DNA of 64,000 bases, taken from the NCBI GenBank assembly GCA_036417435.1, contig CM070908.1, positions 51,431,090 through 51,495,089 on the forward strand, read 5' to 3'. Below the pieces are notes generated by a model, which saw nothing but the letters and a program-made list of their open reading frames with translations, was not told where the DNA came from and did not search any database. Of this stretch, positions 36,364 to 47,574 are shown in pieces. This stretch comes from Inia geoffrensis. Lineage: Eukaryota; Chordata; Mammalia; Artiodactyla; Iniidae. The position numbers and the translations under genes were made by a program. Position 1 is the stretch's first letter. Every line of letters starts with the position of its first letter.

Positions 36364-36565
36364 TTTTTTTTTGGCAGTACGCAGGCCTCTCATTGTTGTG
36401 GCCTCTCCCGTTGCGGAGCACAGGCTCCGGACACGCAGGCTCAGCAGCCATGGCTCACGGGCCCAGCCGCTCCGCGGCATGTGGGACCTTCCCAGACCGG
36501 AGCACGAACCCGCATCCCCTGCATCGGCAGGCGGACTCTCAACCACTGCGCCACCAGGGAAGCCC
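36364..36565 (-). mobile_element. CHR-2 SINE, short form, in Tigger1
   Basis: Reverse short CHR-2 inserted in the Tigger1 left part. 13-bp duplications tgatgctactatt (36351-36363) and tgatgttactatt (36566-36578) differ at one base. Confidence 0.93.
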
Positions 36566-36754
36566 TGATGTTACTATTGTTCATTGTTTGGGGGCACCAC
36601 AGGCCATGCCCATACAAGATGACAAACTTAATCAGTAAATGTGTGTGTTCTGACTGCTCCACCAACCAGCCATTCCCCGTCTCTCTCCCTCTCCTCAAGC
36701 CTCTCTATTCCCTGAGACATAACAATATTGAAATTAGGCCAATTAATAACCCTA

Positions 36755-38460
36755 CAATGACCTCGAAGTGTTCAAGTGAAAGGAAGACTCACATGTCTCT
36801 CAGTTTAAATCAAAAGCTAAAAATGATTAAACTTAGTGAGGAAAGCATGTCGAAAGCCCAGACAGGCTGAAAGCTCAGCCTCTTGTGCCAAACAGCCAAG
36901 CTGTGAATGCAAAGGAAAAGTTCTCGGAGTAAATTAGAAGTGCTCCTTCAGCGAATACACGAATGATAAGAAAGCAAAACAGACTCACTGCTGATATGTA
37001 GAAAGTTTTAGGGGTCTGGATAAAAAGAAGATCAAACCAGCCTCAACATTCCCTTAAGCCAAAAAAAAAGCCTAACCTAGAGCCAGGTCCTAAATCTCAA
37101 TTCTGTGATGGCTAAGGGAGATGAGGAAGGTGCAGAAGAGAAGTTTAAAGCTAGCAGAGGTTGGTTCACGAGATTTAAAGAAAAAAGCCGTCTCAACATA
37201 AAAGTGCAAGGTGAAGTGGCAAGTGCTGATGTAGGAGCTGCAGCAAGTTGTGCAGAAGATCAGATAATTCATGAAGGTGGCTGCACTAAACAGATTTTCA
37301 GTGTAGACAAAACAGGCTTCTACTGGAAGAAGATGCCATCTAGGACTTTCATAGCTAGAGAGGAGAAGTCAGTGCCTGGCTTCAAAGCTTCAAGGGACAG
37401 GCTGACTCTGTTGCTAGGGGCTAATGCAGCTGGTGATTTTAAGTTGAATCTAGTGCTCATTTACCATTCTGAAAATCCTAGGGACCGTAAGGGTTAGGCT
37501 AAGTCCACCCTGCCTGTGCTCTGTAAGTGGAACAACAAAGCCTGCATGACGGCACATCTGTTGACAACATGGTTTACTGACTGTCTTAAGCCCACTGTTG
37601 AGACCTACTCAGAAGAAGATTCCTTTCCAAATATCACTGCTCATTGACAAGGCACCCTATCACCCAAGAGCGCTGATGGAGACGTTCAATGAGATAATGT
37701 TGTTGTCATGCCTGCTAACACGACATCCATTCTGCAGCCCATGGATAAAGGAAGTCATTTCAGCTTATTGTTTAAGAAATAACGTTTTTCATAAGACCTT
37801 GACTGCCGTAGATAGTGATTACTCTGACAGATCTGGGCAGAGTCAATTGAAAATCTTCTGGAAAGGATTGACTGTTGTAGATACCATTAAGAACATTCTT
37901 GATTTATGAGAAGAGGTAAAAAATATCAACATTGACAGGAGTTTGGAAGAAGTTGATTCCAGCCCTCAGACTTTAATGGAGGAAGTCACTGCAGATGTGG
38001 TGAAAACAGCAAGAGAGCTAGAATTAAATGTGGAGCCTGATGATGGGACTGAATTGCTGCATCTCCTGATAAAACTTGAACAGAAGAGAGTTTGCTTCTT
38101 ATGGTGGAGCAAAGACAGTGGTTTCTTGAGATGGAGTCTGCTCCTGGTGAAGATGGCTGTGAAGCTTGTTGAAATGACAACTGAGGGTTCAGACTGTTAG
38201 TTGATAAAACAGTGGCAGGGTTTGAGAGGGTTGACTCCAGTTTGGAAAGAAGATCTATGGGTCAGATGCTATCAAACAGCACTGCAGGCTGCAGAGAAGT
38301 CATTTGTGAAAGGCAGAGTCAATTGATGAAGCAGACTTCACTGTCGTCCTATTTTAAGAAACTGCCGTAGACGCCCTGACCTTCAGCAACCACCTGATCA
38401 GCAGCCATCAACATCCACGCAAAGACCCTCCACCAGCAAAAAGATTAGGACTCACTGAAG
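36755..38460 (+). pseudogene. Tigger1 transposase pseudogene, copy 1
   Basis: Decayed cut-and-paste transposase of the Tc1/mariner (pogo) class. The N-terminal DNA-binding part is visible as TSKCSSERKTHMSLSLNQKL (about 36753) with a stop soon after. The first catalytic aspartate region is [20 protein letters not shown] (around 37300-37350), the second is [15 protein letters not shown] (around 37630-37680), and the third region is frameshifted. Longest open pieces: 37105-37497, 37598-37909 and 37943-38200. At least four breaks, so not functional. Confidence 0.88.
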
Positions 38461-38470
38461 CCTCAGGTGA

Positions 38471-38692
38471 TGGTTAGGATTTTTTTTTTTTTTTTTTTTG
38501 CGGTACGCGGGCCTCTCACTGTTGTGGCCTCTCCCGTCGCAGAGCACAGGCTCCGGACGCGCAGGCTCAGCAGCCATGGCTCACGGGCCCAGCCGCTCCG
38601 CGGCATGTGGGATCCTCCCGGACCGGGGCACGGACCCGTGTCCCCTGCATTGGCAGGCGGACTCCCAACCACTGCGCCACCAGGGAAGCCCT
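38471..38692 (-). mobile_element. CHR-2 SINE, short form, in Tigger1
   Basis: Reverse short CHR-2 with a long T-run at 38480-38499. No clean target-site duplication, and Tigger1 sequence seems missing on its right side, which suggests a deletion during or after insertion. Confidence 0.9.
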
Positions 38693-39639
38693 AAACAGAA
38701 CTTCTATATGCACCGGGAAACCAAAAGATTTTTGTGACTCGCCTTATCGTGGTGGTCTGGGACCAGACCTGCCGTATTTCCGAGGAAAGTCCATATAATC
38801 CTGGGGCAGACGTGTGCACACTTACGCTGAAAAAGGGCAACCTGAAAAGTATTTCCTAACTTGGCCTTACATAAATGTTCTATGTTCTTGCTGCCGTTGT
38901 AAGCAGACAGCTGTAAAGGAAGGTGAGGTAACTGTTCCAGTGCTGATGACCTAGGATAATGGGGAAGATTAGAATATGTGTTGTTATAAGTAAACTTAGG
39001 TGTTCAGTGTATATAAAAGAGGATCAGGTTTGGGGGAAAGTGGCTGGCAATCCAGATGTGATGATTTTTCAGAAACTTAGGAGGGTGAGTGGCAAGAAAG
39101 TTGAAGAGACATTCCATTTGGAAGGTGTGTTTTGAGAAAACTTGTGTGTCAATGGCAGACTTTTTTCTAGAATATTCGGAATAACTCATCCAGGATGTAG
39201 CCGACCTTGTTGCTGCCTCAGCGTCCCTTCTCCCCGCCTCTTGTTATCCGACTGCCCTAGTTTTTATTGCACATCCATACCACCCACTTACACCCCAGCA
39301 ACTTCGGGGAAAGCCAGCTCCCCTGTACTCTAGGGATGGCCTAAGCCAGTGCCACCTCAGCCACAGCAACTGGTTAAGGCAGGGGCACGCGACCAGGCTT
39401 GCTGGGGAGTTCTGGGAAAGGAGTTCTGAGGAAATGCGTAAGCAGGAAGTTGTTGGCAAATATCTTGCGACCACAAGGAGAAGCCAGTCGCGGGATGAAG
39501 GTGACTGGAAGAGAGATGGAGGGGGAAAGAAACCTTAATGATGACATCATTGAGCTTCCAGCTCCTCCAGCATAGTGGATAGAGAACATCTGTACTGTGA
39601 GGAAAGGAACCAGGTGAAAACTACATAGGCTGTAGGGAT

Positions 39640-40310
39640 GAAGTGGTACATTTCCAGAAATCTATTTCACTATACATATGAAGAGCCTTAAAAATTATCC
39701 GTTCAAGGTAAAAATTATCCATTCCCTTGAACTTGGGGATGTTTCTCTTAGGAGTAAGAGAAACTCCTTACTCCTTGATTAATGCACAAAGATGCTAATC
39801 CTGGTCTTACGTATAATACGGGGGAAAAAGAACTAAATTAGCCTAAAACCCTAACAGTAGGAGAATGATTCAATAATTAATTAAATCCATTGAATGAGAC
39901 TTTAGAAATGAGTGCACTACAACCCAAGTTTATTCAGAATCACCATCATTAATGATTTAACTTTGTATTTTTAACACATTTTTCAAGCTGTGCTTGAACT
40001 GTGGTTGCTAGATTGGTTATGAAAACGAAGAGCAGTTGTTAAAGTGCTGTTTTCCTAAAAGTATATAATGGAGAAAAATAAGTTGTACACACACAAAAAC
40101 TCAATGATGCCACTAAAAACCCTTTGTGAGTAATTTTTAACAGGAAATGTTTGTGGTATAACTTGCAGTTTACAAAAGGCAGAACAAACCAAACCGTAAA
40201 AGGTGGTGGGATCATGGGGTGATTTCAATTTTCTTTGTTTTTTCTGAATTTCCCCCAATTTTCTACAATGAGCAGGAAATACCTTCCTCATCAGGAAATA
40301 AATATTTTTA
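39640..40310 (+). mobile_element. L1ME-like 3' UTR remnant
   Basis: Degenerate old L1 3' end, recognisable near ttttctacaatgagcagg aaatacc and the A-rich end. Coordinates approximate. Confidence 0.45.
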
Positions 40311-40689
40311 AAAGATAAGAGAAGGCAGTGGTTTGAGCAGGTCAAAAAAAAAAAAAGGATCATTATTTGTGGAAAAAATAACATCTTTCAAGTTCTCTTA
40401 TAAAGGTGGGCAGGTGACCAGAGCCATTGCATAAAAACGATTCAGAGGACTATGCCCATTCCTTGGTCTCCTTTTGAAGGGAAGTGTAGTCATCTTTGGT
40501 CATCATTTATTTCATTTATGAAAGATTTCATGGATAAAGAAGGAAAAAGAGCCTCCTCTCCTCTCTCTCCCCTTCCTTCCCTCCCCTATCCTGATAACTT
40601 CATAGGAATACTGATGCTGATAGAAAACGTTAGCACAAAAAACTAATTATTCCTTACATTTGTATGTTGCTTTGTTACCTTTCTTAACA

Positions 40690-40800
40690 TTTTCAGATTC
40701 ATTTCTGTTTGAACCTCAAAAACAAGCGCTATCAGCCCATTTCACAAATAAGAACACTGAGGTCCAGATAACTTCACTTGTGGGCAGACCAGCAACCAAA
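40690..40800 (-). mobile_element. MIR fragment
   Basis: cccatttcacaaataagaac followed by actgaggtccag corresponds to the reverse MIR core. Confidence 0.6.
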
Positions 40801-41373
40801 ATCCCATCTCCTCATTCTAAAGGTTAAGCAAATAAAACCAGGACCTTTATGCAAACTGTTCCACTGCTAAAGGAGTTAGGGGTCCTCCACTGCCCCACTC
40901 TTGTAAATGTACAGACCCAAAGCCTAGCAAGTCACAGCCAGTGGAGAGCATTCACAAAGCAGATGGTCTACAGGGAGCCTGCAGTCTACTTGATGAGTCA
41001 CAGCAACACACAGGAAATTATCAGAAAATGAGAGAAAATTGTCCAAGGTCAGCTTCACTGCTGATCCATCCAGTGTCACCATGTTCTCATCAACCACTGC
41101 CAGACATCAGTCTGCAACGTGACATCCACCATATAGGGTGGGCTTTCCAGAGACACATTGGGTGGGGGTGGCAGTAATTCGGGGACCACCTGTGTGAGCG
41201 CCAAATTCTCAAGTGTAGGCAGGAACCAAGTACAAACATCCTGAGCGGGGCAGCAAGCATTAGCAATGTTTCATGTCCCTCGGTTGTTTACAGACATTTC
41301 TTGGGGGTATCGGAGGGACATGGTACAAGGCATGTAAGCTGGTCAAGGTTTATGAACAAAAAGGGCAGATCTG

Positions 41374-41675
41374 GGGCTTCCCTGGTGACGCAGTGGTTGA
41401 GAATCTGCCTGCCAATGCAGGGGGCACGGGTTCGAGCCCTGGTCTGGGAAGATCCCACGTGCTGCGGAGCAACTAGGCCCGTGAGCCACAAGTACCGAGC
41501 CTGCGCGTCTGGAGCCCATGCTCTGCAACAAGAGAGGCCGCGGCAGTGAGAGGCCTGCGCACCGCGATGAAGAGTGGCCCCCGCTCGCCGCAACTAGAGA
41601 AAGCCCTCGCACAGAAACGAAAACCCAACACAGCCAAAAATAAATAAATAAATTTACTTAAAAAAAAAAAAAAAA
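41374..41675 (+). mobile_element. CHR-2 SINE, long form, with intact B box
   Basis: Forward long CHR-2. The RNA polymerase III B box is perfect (ggttcgagccc at 41429-41439). The A-tail is preceded by taaataaataaat. 10-bp duplications ggcagatctg at 41364-41373 and 41676-41685. Confidence 0.94.
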
Positions 41676-41854
41676 GGCAGATCTGAACCAAGGGCAGCCC
41701 AGAGGTTTTTGCTTTGTTGTTTCCTTGCTTGTTTTTTGCTAGGTCCTGGCTCAGAATGCTATTTGCCCGTCTGCCAGTACCCCAACCTGCCAGACACAGC
41801 CGTCCTCCATCCCAGCCTATTTCAGGGTCCACTAACGTGTACCAAAATGCCTGA

Positions 41855-41990
41855 ACACGTGTAATCTCATTCACTCCTCACAGCAGCCCTGTGAGCAAGC
41901 AGCGCTGCCCCCTGCTTTGCAGATCTGGAGATTCCTGCTCCGAGGCACCTGGATTCCCAGCCAGGTCTTCTAACTGAATCCAGTGCTCTT
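41855..41990 (-). mobile_element. MIR fragment
   Basis: taatctcattcactcctcac agcagccctgtgag is the reverse MIR 3' half; the right part is degenerate. Confidence 0.6.
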
Positions 41991-42299
41991 TCCACGCTAC
42001 TCTTTTCTTGTATCTCCAGATAGGTTCCCCCCCACCACCATTTTCAAGTAGATTATTCTTTATGCACAACAAATAATGCAAAGTGAGCATTCATGTTCAG
42101 ACTTAGTTTTAATTTAATAGACCAGTGAAATTGATGTGACCTGTTAGTCACACCTGATAGTCATGATTATTCTTGGGTTTCATGGCAATTAAGCATAAAT
42201 AAATGGTTCTTCCACTATCAAATTGAAAATAAAGATGTACCGTTGTGTTCCAGGCATTGTGATTGGTGCCATGGATGTCAGGGTAAAGGCCCAGAAGAG

Positions 42300-42410
42300 C
42301 CTACACACTGTTGAGGACTTGCTATATGCCAGGCACTGTGCTGAGGACTTACCAGGCCTTAATTTATCTAACCCTCATAGGAGTCATGGCAGGTGGTATT
42401 TTCCAAAGAT
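42300..42410 (-). mobile_element. MIR fragment
   Basis: tatatgccaggcactgtgct, ttaatttatctaaccctcat and gcaggtggtattttcc follow the reverse MIR order. Confidence 0.65.
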
Positions 42411-43067
42411 GACTTGACAGTATCACCATGCAACTTCCTAATCAAATGATGGGAGCCCACCAGGGTCACCTTACCCTTACTGGGAAGTGGTGGGAAGTCA
42501 GGGAAGGCTTCCTGGAGGAGGAGGGGCCATCTCAACCACACACACTGAAGGATAAAGAGCTGTTAACCAGCCGTCAGCGAGTGGAGAAGGGAGCTCGGAC
42601 AAACACTCAGAAGCATGATATAGCAGAGGGCGTGACGTTCATTCAGGCTTGAGCATGGGGTCCAAAGGAGTGGAAGCTGCTAGATGTGGCTGGAGAGGTG
42701 GCAAGACAAGATGGCAAAGGTGGGTGGGCCCCCTCACTCTTTTGAGTGCACCCAGCCCTGCACCCACCAAAGCCCTTCCTCCCCAGGGGGCAGCCCTTCC
42801 CACCAAGAGGTCATCACCCCGTGTAGACACCTCCGTGTCCTTGGCCACAGATCTGGTCTGCGGAACCTCTTCTTGCACTCCGGGCCACAGCACGCAGCTC
42901 TTGTGCTGCCAAAGCCTCTCGCTCGGGCTTTTAAGAGATCATGATAAAATGATTAACACAGAGTGGCCACCAGCAGTGATTATTTCCGATCTAAGCTGGG
43001 TGGCACGTGGGCCAACAGCAGTCCGAGAAACCCAGCCAAGTCTCAGCTCCACTGGACTCCGGAAATG

Positions 43068-43282
43068 CCTGTGGTTCTCAAACTCCGTCATGGATCTGAA
43101 TCACGTGGGAGGTGGAGGGCCGACCTTGCCAAAACACAGATTGCTGAGCCTCACCCCCAGAGGTTCTGATTCAGCAGGTCTAGGGCGGATGGGGGCGTGG
43201 GGCTAAGAATTTGCATTTCTCACCAGTTCCGGGGTGATGCTGGTGCTGCTGGGCTGGGGACCATACATTGAAAATCACTGAT
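43068..43282 (-). mobile_element. MER5A DNA transposon
   Basis: Near complete: terminal gtggttctcaaactccgtc at left and gaaaatcactg at right, with the core cagaggttctgattcagcag. Confidence 0.8.
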
Positions 43283-44024
43283 TTAGCAGATTGCTGGAGA
43301 ATTGGATGAAGGCCCCTGGAAGGAGGGGAAATTATCCACTGCTGGGTTTTTCTGCTTCCCTGAAGACTTCACTTCAGCAAAGACCCCCTGTCATCTCCAT
43401 GATGGGTTCCGAAGCCTTGGAAAAGTACAAAAGTGAAGATGTAAATCTGTATGGAAAACGACATGCATCTGGAGCTGTCACGGAGTGCCCGCACGGCTGT
43501 CACGTTGTCACAGGAGCCCCGAGATGCAATTACCTTTGTTTTATAGAGAACGAAATGGAAGGCACCGTGACTATTATCTAAACAGAAAACAGATATTAGA
43601 GGCAATTTTTTTTGGTCATGAAAACTTTCAAACGTACACACAAGTAGAGAACATGGTATTACGATTCCTGAAATGCCTCAACTTTGGCAATGATGGTGCT
43701 CAACTTGAGTGGTCATCAGAATCACCTGGGAGACTTGTCAAAACAGAGATTGCACGAGTATCTCCCCATTCTAGAATTATCAAGACTTTGCCACAGGGAC
43801 AGTCTTCTGATGACAGGACAGCACTGGCATCCAATGATGTCATGAGGTAGATTTTTTGTTATTTCGAAACATTTGGAGATACATCAAGTTTGGCCACAGG
43901 GACACTCTGCTCAGAGAGAACACTGATAACATTTCATTTCTGTAGTCCTGCTTGCTCATTTTAAGAGTAACCCGGAAGGAGTGCAATGTAGCATCTCTAA
44001 CTGTTTGACAGCTTCTTCTAGAAG

Positions 44025-44425
44025 TAAACCTATGTTCACCTTGTGACCCAGCAAACCCACTCATTAAGTATTTTCCCGGGAGAAATGAGAGCTTCTGTCC
44101 ACCAAAAAATCTCACCAGAATGTTCACCACAGCTTTATTGGGATTAATCTCGATGCATCTTGTTGAGTGAAAGAAGCCAGACACAAATGAGAATATTCTG
44201 TATTATTTCAAGAACATCAAGTCTGAGAAGAGGCAGAACGAATCTATAGTGACAGAAAGAGGGAAGGAGCACGAGGGAACTTTTTGGGGGGTATCGGCCC
44301 GGTATTTGTTGCTGTGGGCGGTGGTTACACAGGTGTACATACACATACAGAACAATTAACGGAGCTGAACACGGAAGGTTTGGGCATTTCAGTGTATGTG
44401 AGTTATGCTTCAATCAAGTACCCTT
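44025..44425 (+). mobile_element. L1M-type 3' UTR ending at the CMTM7 CpG island
   Basis: Old L1 3' end (ttgagtgaaagaagccagac, aggtgtacatacacatac, gagttatgcttcaatcaagt). Its last recognisable bases are only a few bases from where the CpG island begins, about 365 bases before the CMTM7 start codon. Confidence 0.75.
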
Positions 44426-44499
44426 AGCACATATCCGCAGCCGCACCCACACCAGATCCCAGGAGGCTGAGACCCAGCTGTGCCCTGGCCTCGCCCATC

Positions 44500-44788
44500 T
44501 CGGAAAGGCCGAGGCCCAGGGCGTCCGTTTCCCTCCTCCCTCCAGCCCAACTTTCGCGCCTCCCAGAGGGCGGGGGCTGCCGCCACCTTTCCGGAGAACG
44601 CGGGCCAGGCCCTCCCCCGCGCGTCCGGCGGAGGCTGGGTGGGCGTCCTCAGCGCGGGCCGGGGGCGCGGGCCCCGCCCCGCCCCAGGACCCCGCCCCTG
44701 CACCACGCCCCCGCGGCCCCACCCAGCCTCTCCGCTTCTGGCTTTCGGCCTCGGCAGTTGGATGCTGCCGGCCGGCGAGGGCCGCGCG
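44500..44788 (+). promoter_or_regulatory. CMTM7: CMTM7 core promoter / 5' UTR region
   Basis: The bases before the CMTM7 start are very GC-rich, have no TATA box, and carry several Sp/KLF-type GC boxes: gccccgccccgcccc at 44671-44685, ccccgcccc at 44690-44698 and cacgcccccgc near 44704. This is the pattern of a dispersed, housekeeping-type promoter. The transcription start cannot be fixed from sequence alone. Confidence 0.65.
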
Positions 44789-44947
44789 ATGTCCCACGGA
44801 CCCGGGCTCGTCCGCACCACGTGCAGCAGCGGCAGCGCCCCGGGAGCCGGGGCCGGCGCGGGGCAGCTGGGCGCGAGCACTTCGGAGGGGCTGCTGGACC
44901 CCGTCTACCCCCGCACCCACGCAGCGCTGCTGAAAGTGGCGCAGATG
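44789..44947 (+). CDS. CMTM7: CMTM7 coding exon 1
   Basis: CMTM7 is a four-pass MARVEL protein; the literature describes it as important for B-1a cell development and B-cell receptor linkage, and as a candidate tumour suppressor. The 159 bases encode 53 residues from [18 protein letters not shown] through [19 protein letters not shown], then reach the donor gtaaga in phase 0. The region is the cytosolic N-terminus, rich in Gly, Ala and Ser; LLKVAQM leads into the first membrane segment, which starts in exon 2 beyond the window. I chose the ATG at 44789 because [14 protein letters not shown] is the known family start and its context has G at -3 and T at +4. A second in-frame ATG lies nine codons upstream at 44762 in a weaker context. 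The exon sits inside a CpG island about 11.5 kb downstream of the CMTM8 stop codon, in the same orientation, as in other mammals. Confidence 0.94.
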
Positions 44948-46824
44948 GTAAGAGAGGCCCGGGCGCGAGCCGGGGTCACACGGGGTGGCCGCGGAGGGGA
45001 CGCTCCCGCGGCGGGAGCATCGCGCCCCGGGCGGGGGTCTCGCCGCCCAAGTCAAGTTGGAGGGGGCTTCCTCGGGCGAGTTGCGCGTGCAGCCCCCGCG
45101 CTGGAACTCGGCGCACCCGGCAGGCCTGCTCGCGCCGCCCCCGCTCGGAGGTCCCAAGTTTTTCCAGCCACTCTGCGGAGACTGCGAGCTGGTGACTGAA
45201 ACCACGGCCAAAGTTCCTGTTGTCTTCCTTCCTCTTCTCGGGCCGCGCCGCTTCGGACCCGGGCCAAGGGTGGAGAGCGGCCGGGCGGCGGCGCTCAGGC
45301 CGCGGAAGCCGACCTTCTCCCGCCGCCTCTTTCCCCGGACCCCGCGCCGCAGGGCTTCCTGCTCGGGGCTCACCCTCGCCCGAGGGCGGGGTCCGAAGGC
45401 CACGCGTTCACGCGGGTAGAAAGCCCAGGGACCCTTGGGGCAGCCGTCCCGGGCCCTGCCCCTCGAGTTCCAAGGGCGGGCCGGTTCTCGGGGCCGTTGG
45501 ACGGCAGAGGTCAATGGGGAAGGCCTTTTGGGGAGCCGGTACTTATCTGGGGAGAGCGGGAGTCGCCGCAATGGGGGGTCACTGTGGAGCGGGCAGGACG
45601 AAGGCCTGGGCGCCGAGTGCCACCGGCGCTTCAGGGACCTCCAGCAGCGCAGACCTTGCCCGGCCTGTTCTGTTCCCCACTCTTCTCTGCCTTCCCATGT
45701 TTTTCTTCCTTACAATTAAAAAATTTTAAACACCTTTCCCATTTCTTCGGTAAGTTTTGAAACTGGGCTGGGCTCTTTGTGACTCCACTCCTTGTCATGT
45801 TTGCAGCCAGAATGGTGAGGGGGAAGTGGTAGTTTTGAAAGGGGGGGTGAAGGAAGGGATGTGGGTTAGACGCAAGGTCACAGACCCAGAGGCAGTGCCT
45901 ACCAAAGTGGGTCAGCCCCAGGCCTGGACACGGGGTGAGGGCTGCCCAGGCATCCATATCTCTGTTACTCTGGGTGCTGAGTGTGTGTAGAGGGGGCTCT
46001 GGTTTCCTGCTTGGGCCAGACCTGAAGGGAAGAGGGACTTAGTTCCCTTTTCTCAAAGAAGAGCGTCTAGATGGACTAAAAATTAGGAAGTAGAGGCATT
46101 TTTAGTTACTAACAAAAAAAAATCATGGTGAGCTGTGTTGGTTTTGAGCAAGGCATTTTTGGGGTTCAGGCTAAGAGATCTGATCAGCCAAATAGAGGGA
46201 ACCAACTTACCTCCCCATCCTTAAAAAAAAAATGGGTGAGAGTCGGTCAGGCCTTAACTGAGCATTGGAAAATACATCAGGGGCCGAATGATGAGTTTGG
46301 TGGAGAAAAATCACCGTCAGACCCTCCGTTTCGGTCCATGAGTTTAATGGACAAAGATTATGGAGAAGAGAAACCTCCGTTTCACTCTAAGCTCCTGAGC
46401 TAGCCTCTTATATCAGGCTCTTGTGCCAAGTTGCAGGTGACAGTGATGGGCCGCTTGTTCCAAAGAGAATAAAGACTTGGAGGATTGCTTCTCTGTGTGC
46501 CCAGAGGACTCTCACATCTTCTTCCTTCCCTGGGGACTGCCGTGTGGCTGCAGGCTGGTTTGAGCAGAGCCCCTGGGAGTGAAGTTGCCCTTGCTGGATG
46601 GTCATATTACAACAGCGAGACCACTTAGGACCCCCTGCGTGGGCCCCTTGTCCATCTCTTCCCCATTCTCCTCCTTCTCCTCTTTTCTGGGAGTCTCCCC
46701 AAGTCCACTACTCGAGGAAGGAATGTCCATCTGGAACTTCACAGAGTGTAAGCTGGAGCCGGATCTCCTGGCATCACCTGGATCCCTGAGGGGCCTGAGC
46801 TGCAGGGCTCCACCAGCACTCCTC

Positions 46825-47060
46825 ATCAGTTTGTTTGTTCAGCAGACATTTGTGAATGCCGTGTTCATCTCCATTTCTGCGGAAACAGGTGGATTTGACA
46901 AAGCCCTTGCCCTCAAGGAATCTTTGGTTCTGAGGAGACACACAAGTCCCCACACTCCCTGGTTGGGGAGATGAAAGCTCTGTGGTTGCCCTCATAAGGG
47001 AGGAAGGATGGAGGGAAGACGAAGGTGACATTTGAGTTGAATCTTGAGAGATGAATGTGG
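46825..47060 (-). mobile_element. L2 LINE remnant
   Basis: Reverse L2 phrases: ttgtttgttcagcagacatt, gcccttgccctcaaggaatc and gacatttgagttgaatcttg. Confidence 0.55.
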
Positions 47061-47424
47061 GTGTGTCGGGCTGGGCGTGCCCCGTTGGCCTCTCCATGTC
47101 CTTATTCAGTGTGCGTAAGTCAGAGCTGGGTGATGCTGGGGTGGTGGAAAGGAAGGAGGTAGGGCGAGACATGGGCCAATGTTGGGCAGTTCTTCCCCTT
47201 CCCACTCTGGCATGTAGAAAGAGGCTTCTCTCACTTCTTGAGCATCTGCTCTCTTCTTAACCTCTGTGCAAGCGAGGCGTGTGGAATACAGCCATTAACA
47301 AGGTAGATCCTTTCGGCAGTGACTGGGACGTTTGCAGAACCATAATAGGGAAGGAGAATCAGTGTGTAGTTTCATAAGCAGTAAAGAAGGAAATTTAAGT
47401 GTCTTCCAGGAGGTTCCTTTATTT

Positions 47425-47545
47425 TATTTTTATTTTTTGGCTGCACCACGGGGCTTGTGGGATCTTAGTTCCTCGACCAGGTATTGAATCCAGGCCCTTG
47501 CAGTGAGAGCACGGAGTCCTAACCACTGGACCGCCGGGGAATTCC
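47425..47545 (-). mobile_element. CHR-1 SINE
   Basis: Short reverse CHR-1 with flanking near-duplicates aggaggttcctttattt (47408-47424) and aagaaggttcctttattt (47546-47563). Confidence 0.88.
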
Positions 47546-47574
47546 AAGAAGGTTCCTTTATTTACTCAATAAAT

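Larger units (their letters stand above)
36124..38793 (+). mobile_element. Tigger1 (pogo-type) DNA transposon, copy 1
   Basis: Near full-length Tigger1 with the transposase on the + strand. The left end reads CAGGCAGACCTCATTTTATT preceded by TA at 36122-36123. The right end, cgaggaaagtcc, is followed by TA at 38794-38795, so the TA target duplication is kept. Two short CHR-2 SINEs are inserted at 36364 and 38471. Without them the element is about 2.25 kb, close to the family's usual 2.4 kb. A deletion seems to lie beside the second SINE. Confidence 0.92.
33641..44429. other. CMTM8-CMTM7 intergenic region
   Basis: About 10.8 kb lies between the CMTM8 transcript end and the CMTM7 CpG island. 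It holds an L1 3'-end fragment (34841-34957), a Tigger1 transposon with two SINEs (36124-38793), L1M remnants (39640-40310 and 44025-44425), MIR pieces, a long CHR-2 (41374-41675) and a MER5A (43068-43282). I recognise nothing in 33641-34825, 34973-36120, 38796-39640, 40810-41363, 42000-42295, 42420-43065 or 43285-44020, apart from weak old-LINE similarity near 43600-43760. No third gene is supported. Confidence 0.75.
44430..45480. promoter_or_regulatory. CpG island over CMTM7 promoter and exon 1
   Basis: CpG dinucleotides are frequent and GC content is far above the flanking DNA from about 44430 to 45480, spanning promoter, exon 1 and the first 500 bases of intron 1. The boundary is abrupt on the left, where an L1 3' UTR remnant ends. 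GC-rich composition keeps several frames open on both strands here, so long open frames in this block are not evidence of genes. Confidence 0.9.

Noticed and set aside
36343..36870. 175-residue open frame and similar MASPVAEHRL... frames elsewhere
   Set aside because: These recur wherever a CHR-2 SINE occurs (2346, 8325, 36350, 38467, 49993, 63228) and are translations of the SINE body.
41374..41675. A functional tRNA-Glu gene
   Set aside because: The intact B box belongs to a tRNA-derived SINE; the cloverleaf is not conserved and the element has an A-tail and target duplications.
42649..43206. 185-residue open frame in the intergenic region
   Set aside because: Low-complexity composition, overlaps a MER5A at its end, and shows no domain or conserved motif.
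44414..45571. 385-residue open frame on the minus strand, the longest in the window
   Set aside because: It lies wholly within the CpG island opposite CMTM7 exon 1, is full of Arg, Gly, Pro and Ala, and has no family resemblance. High GC removes stop codons by chance; two overlapping frames are also long here.
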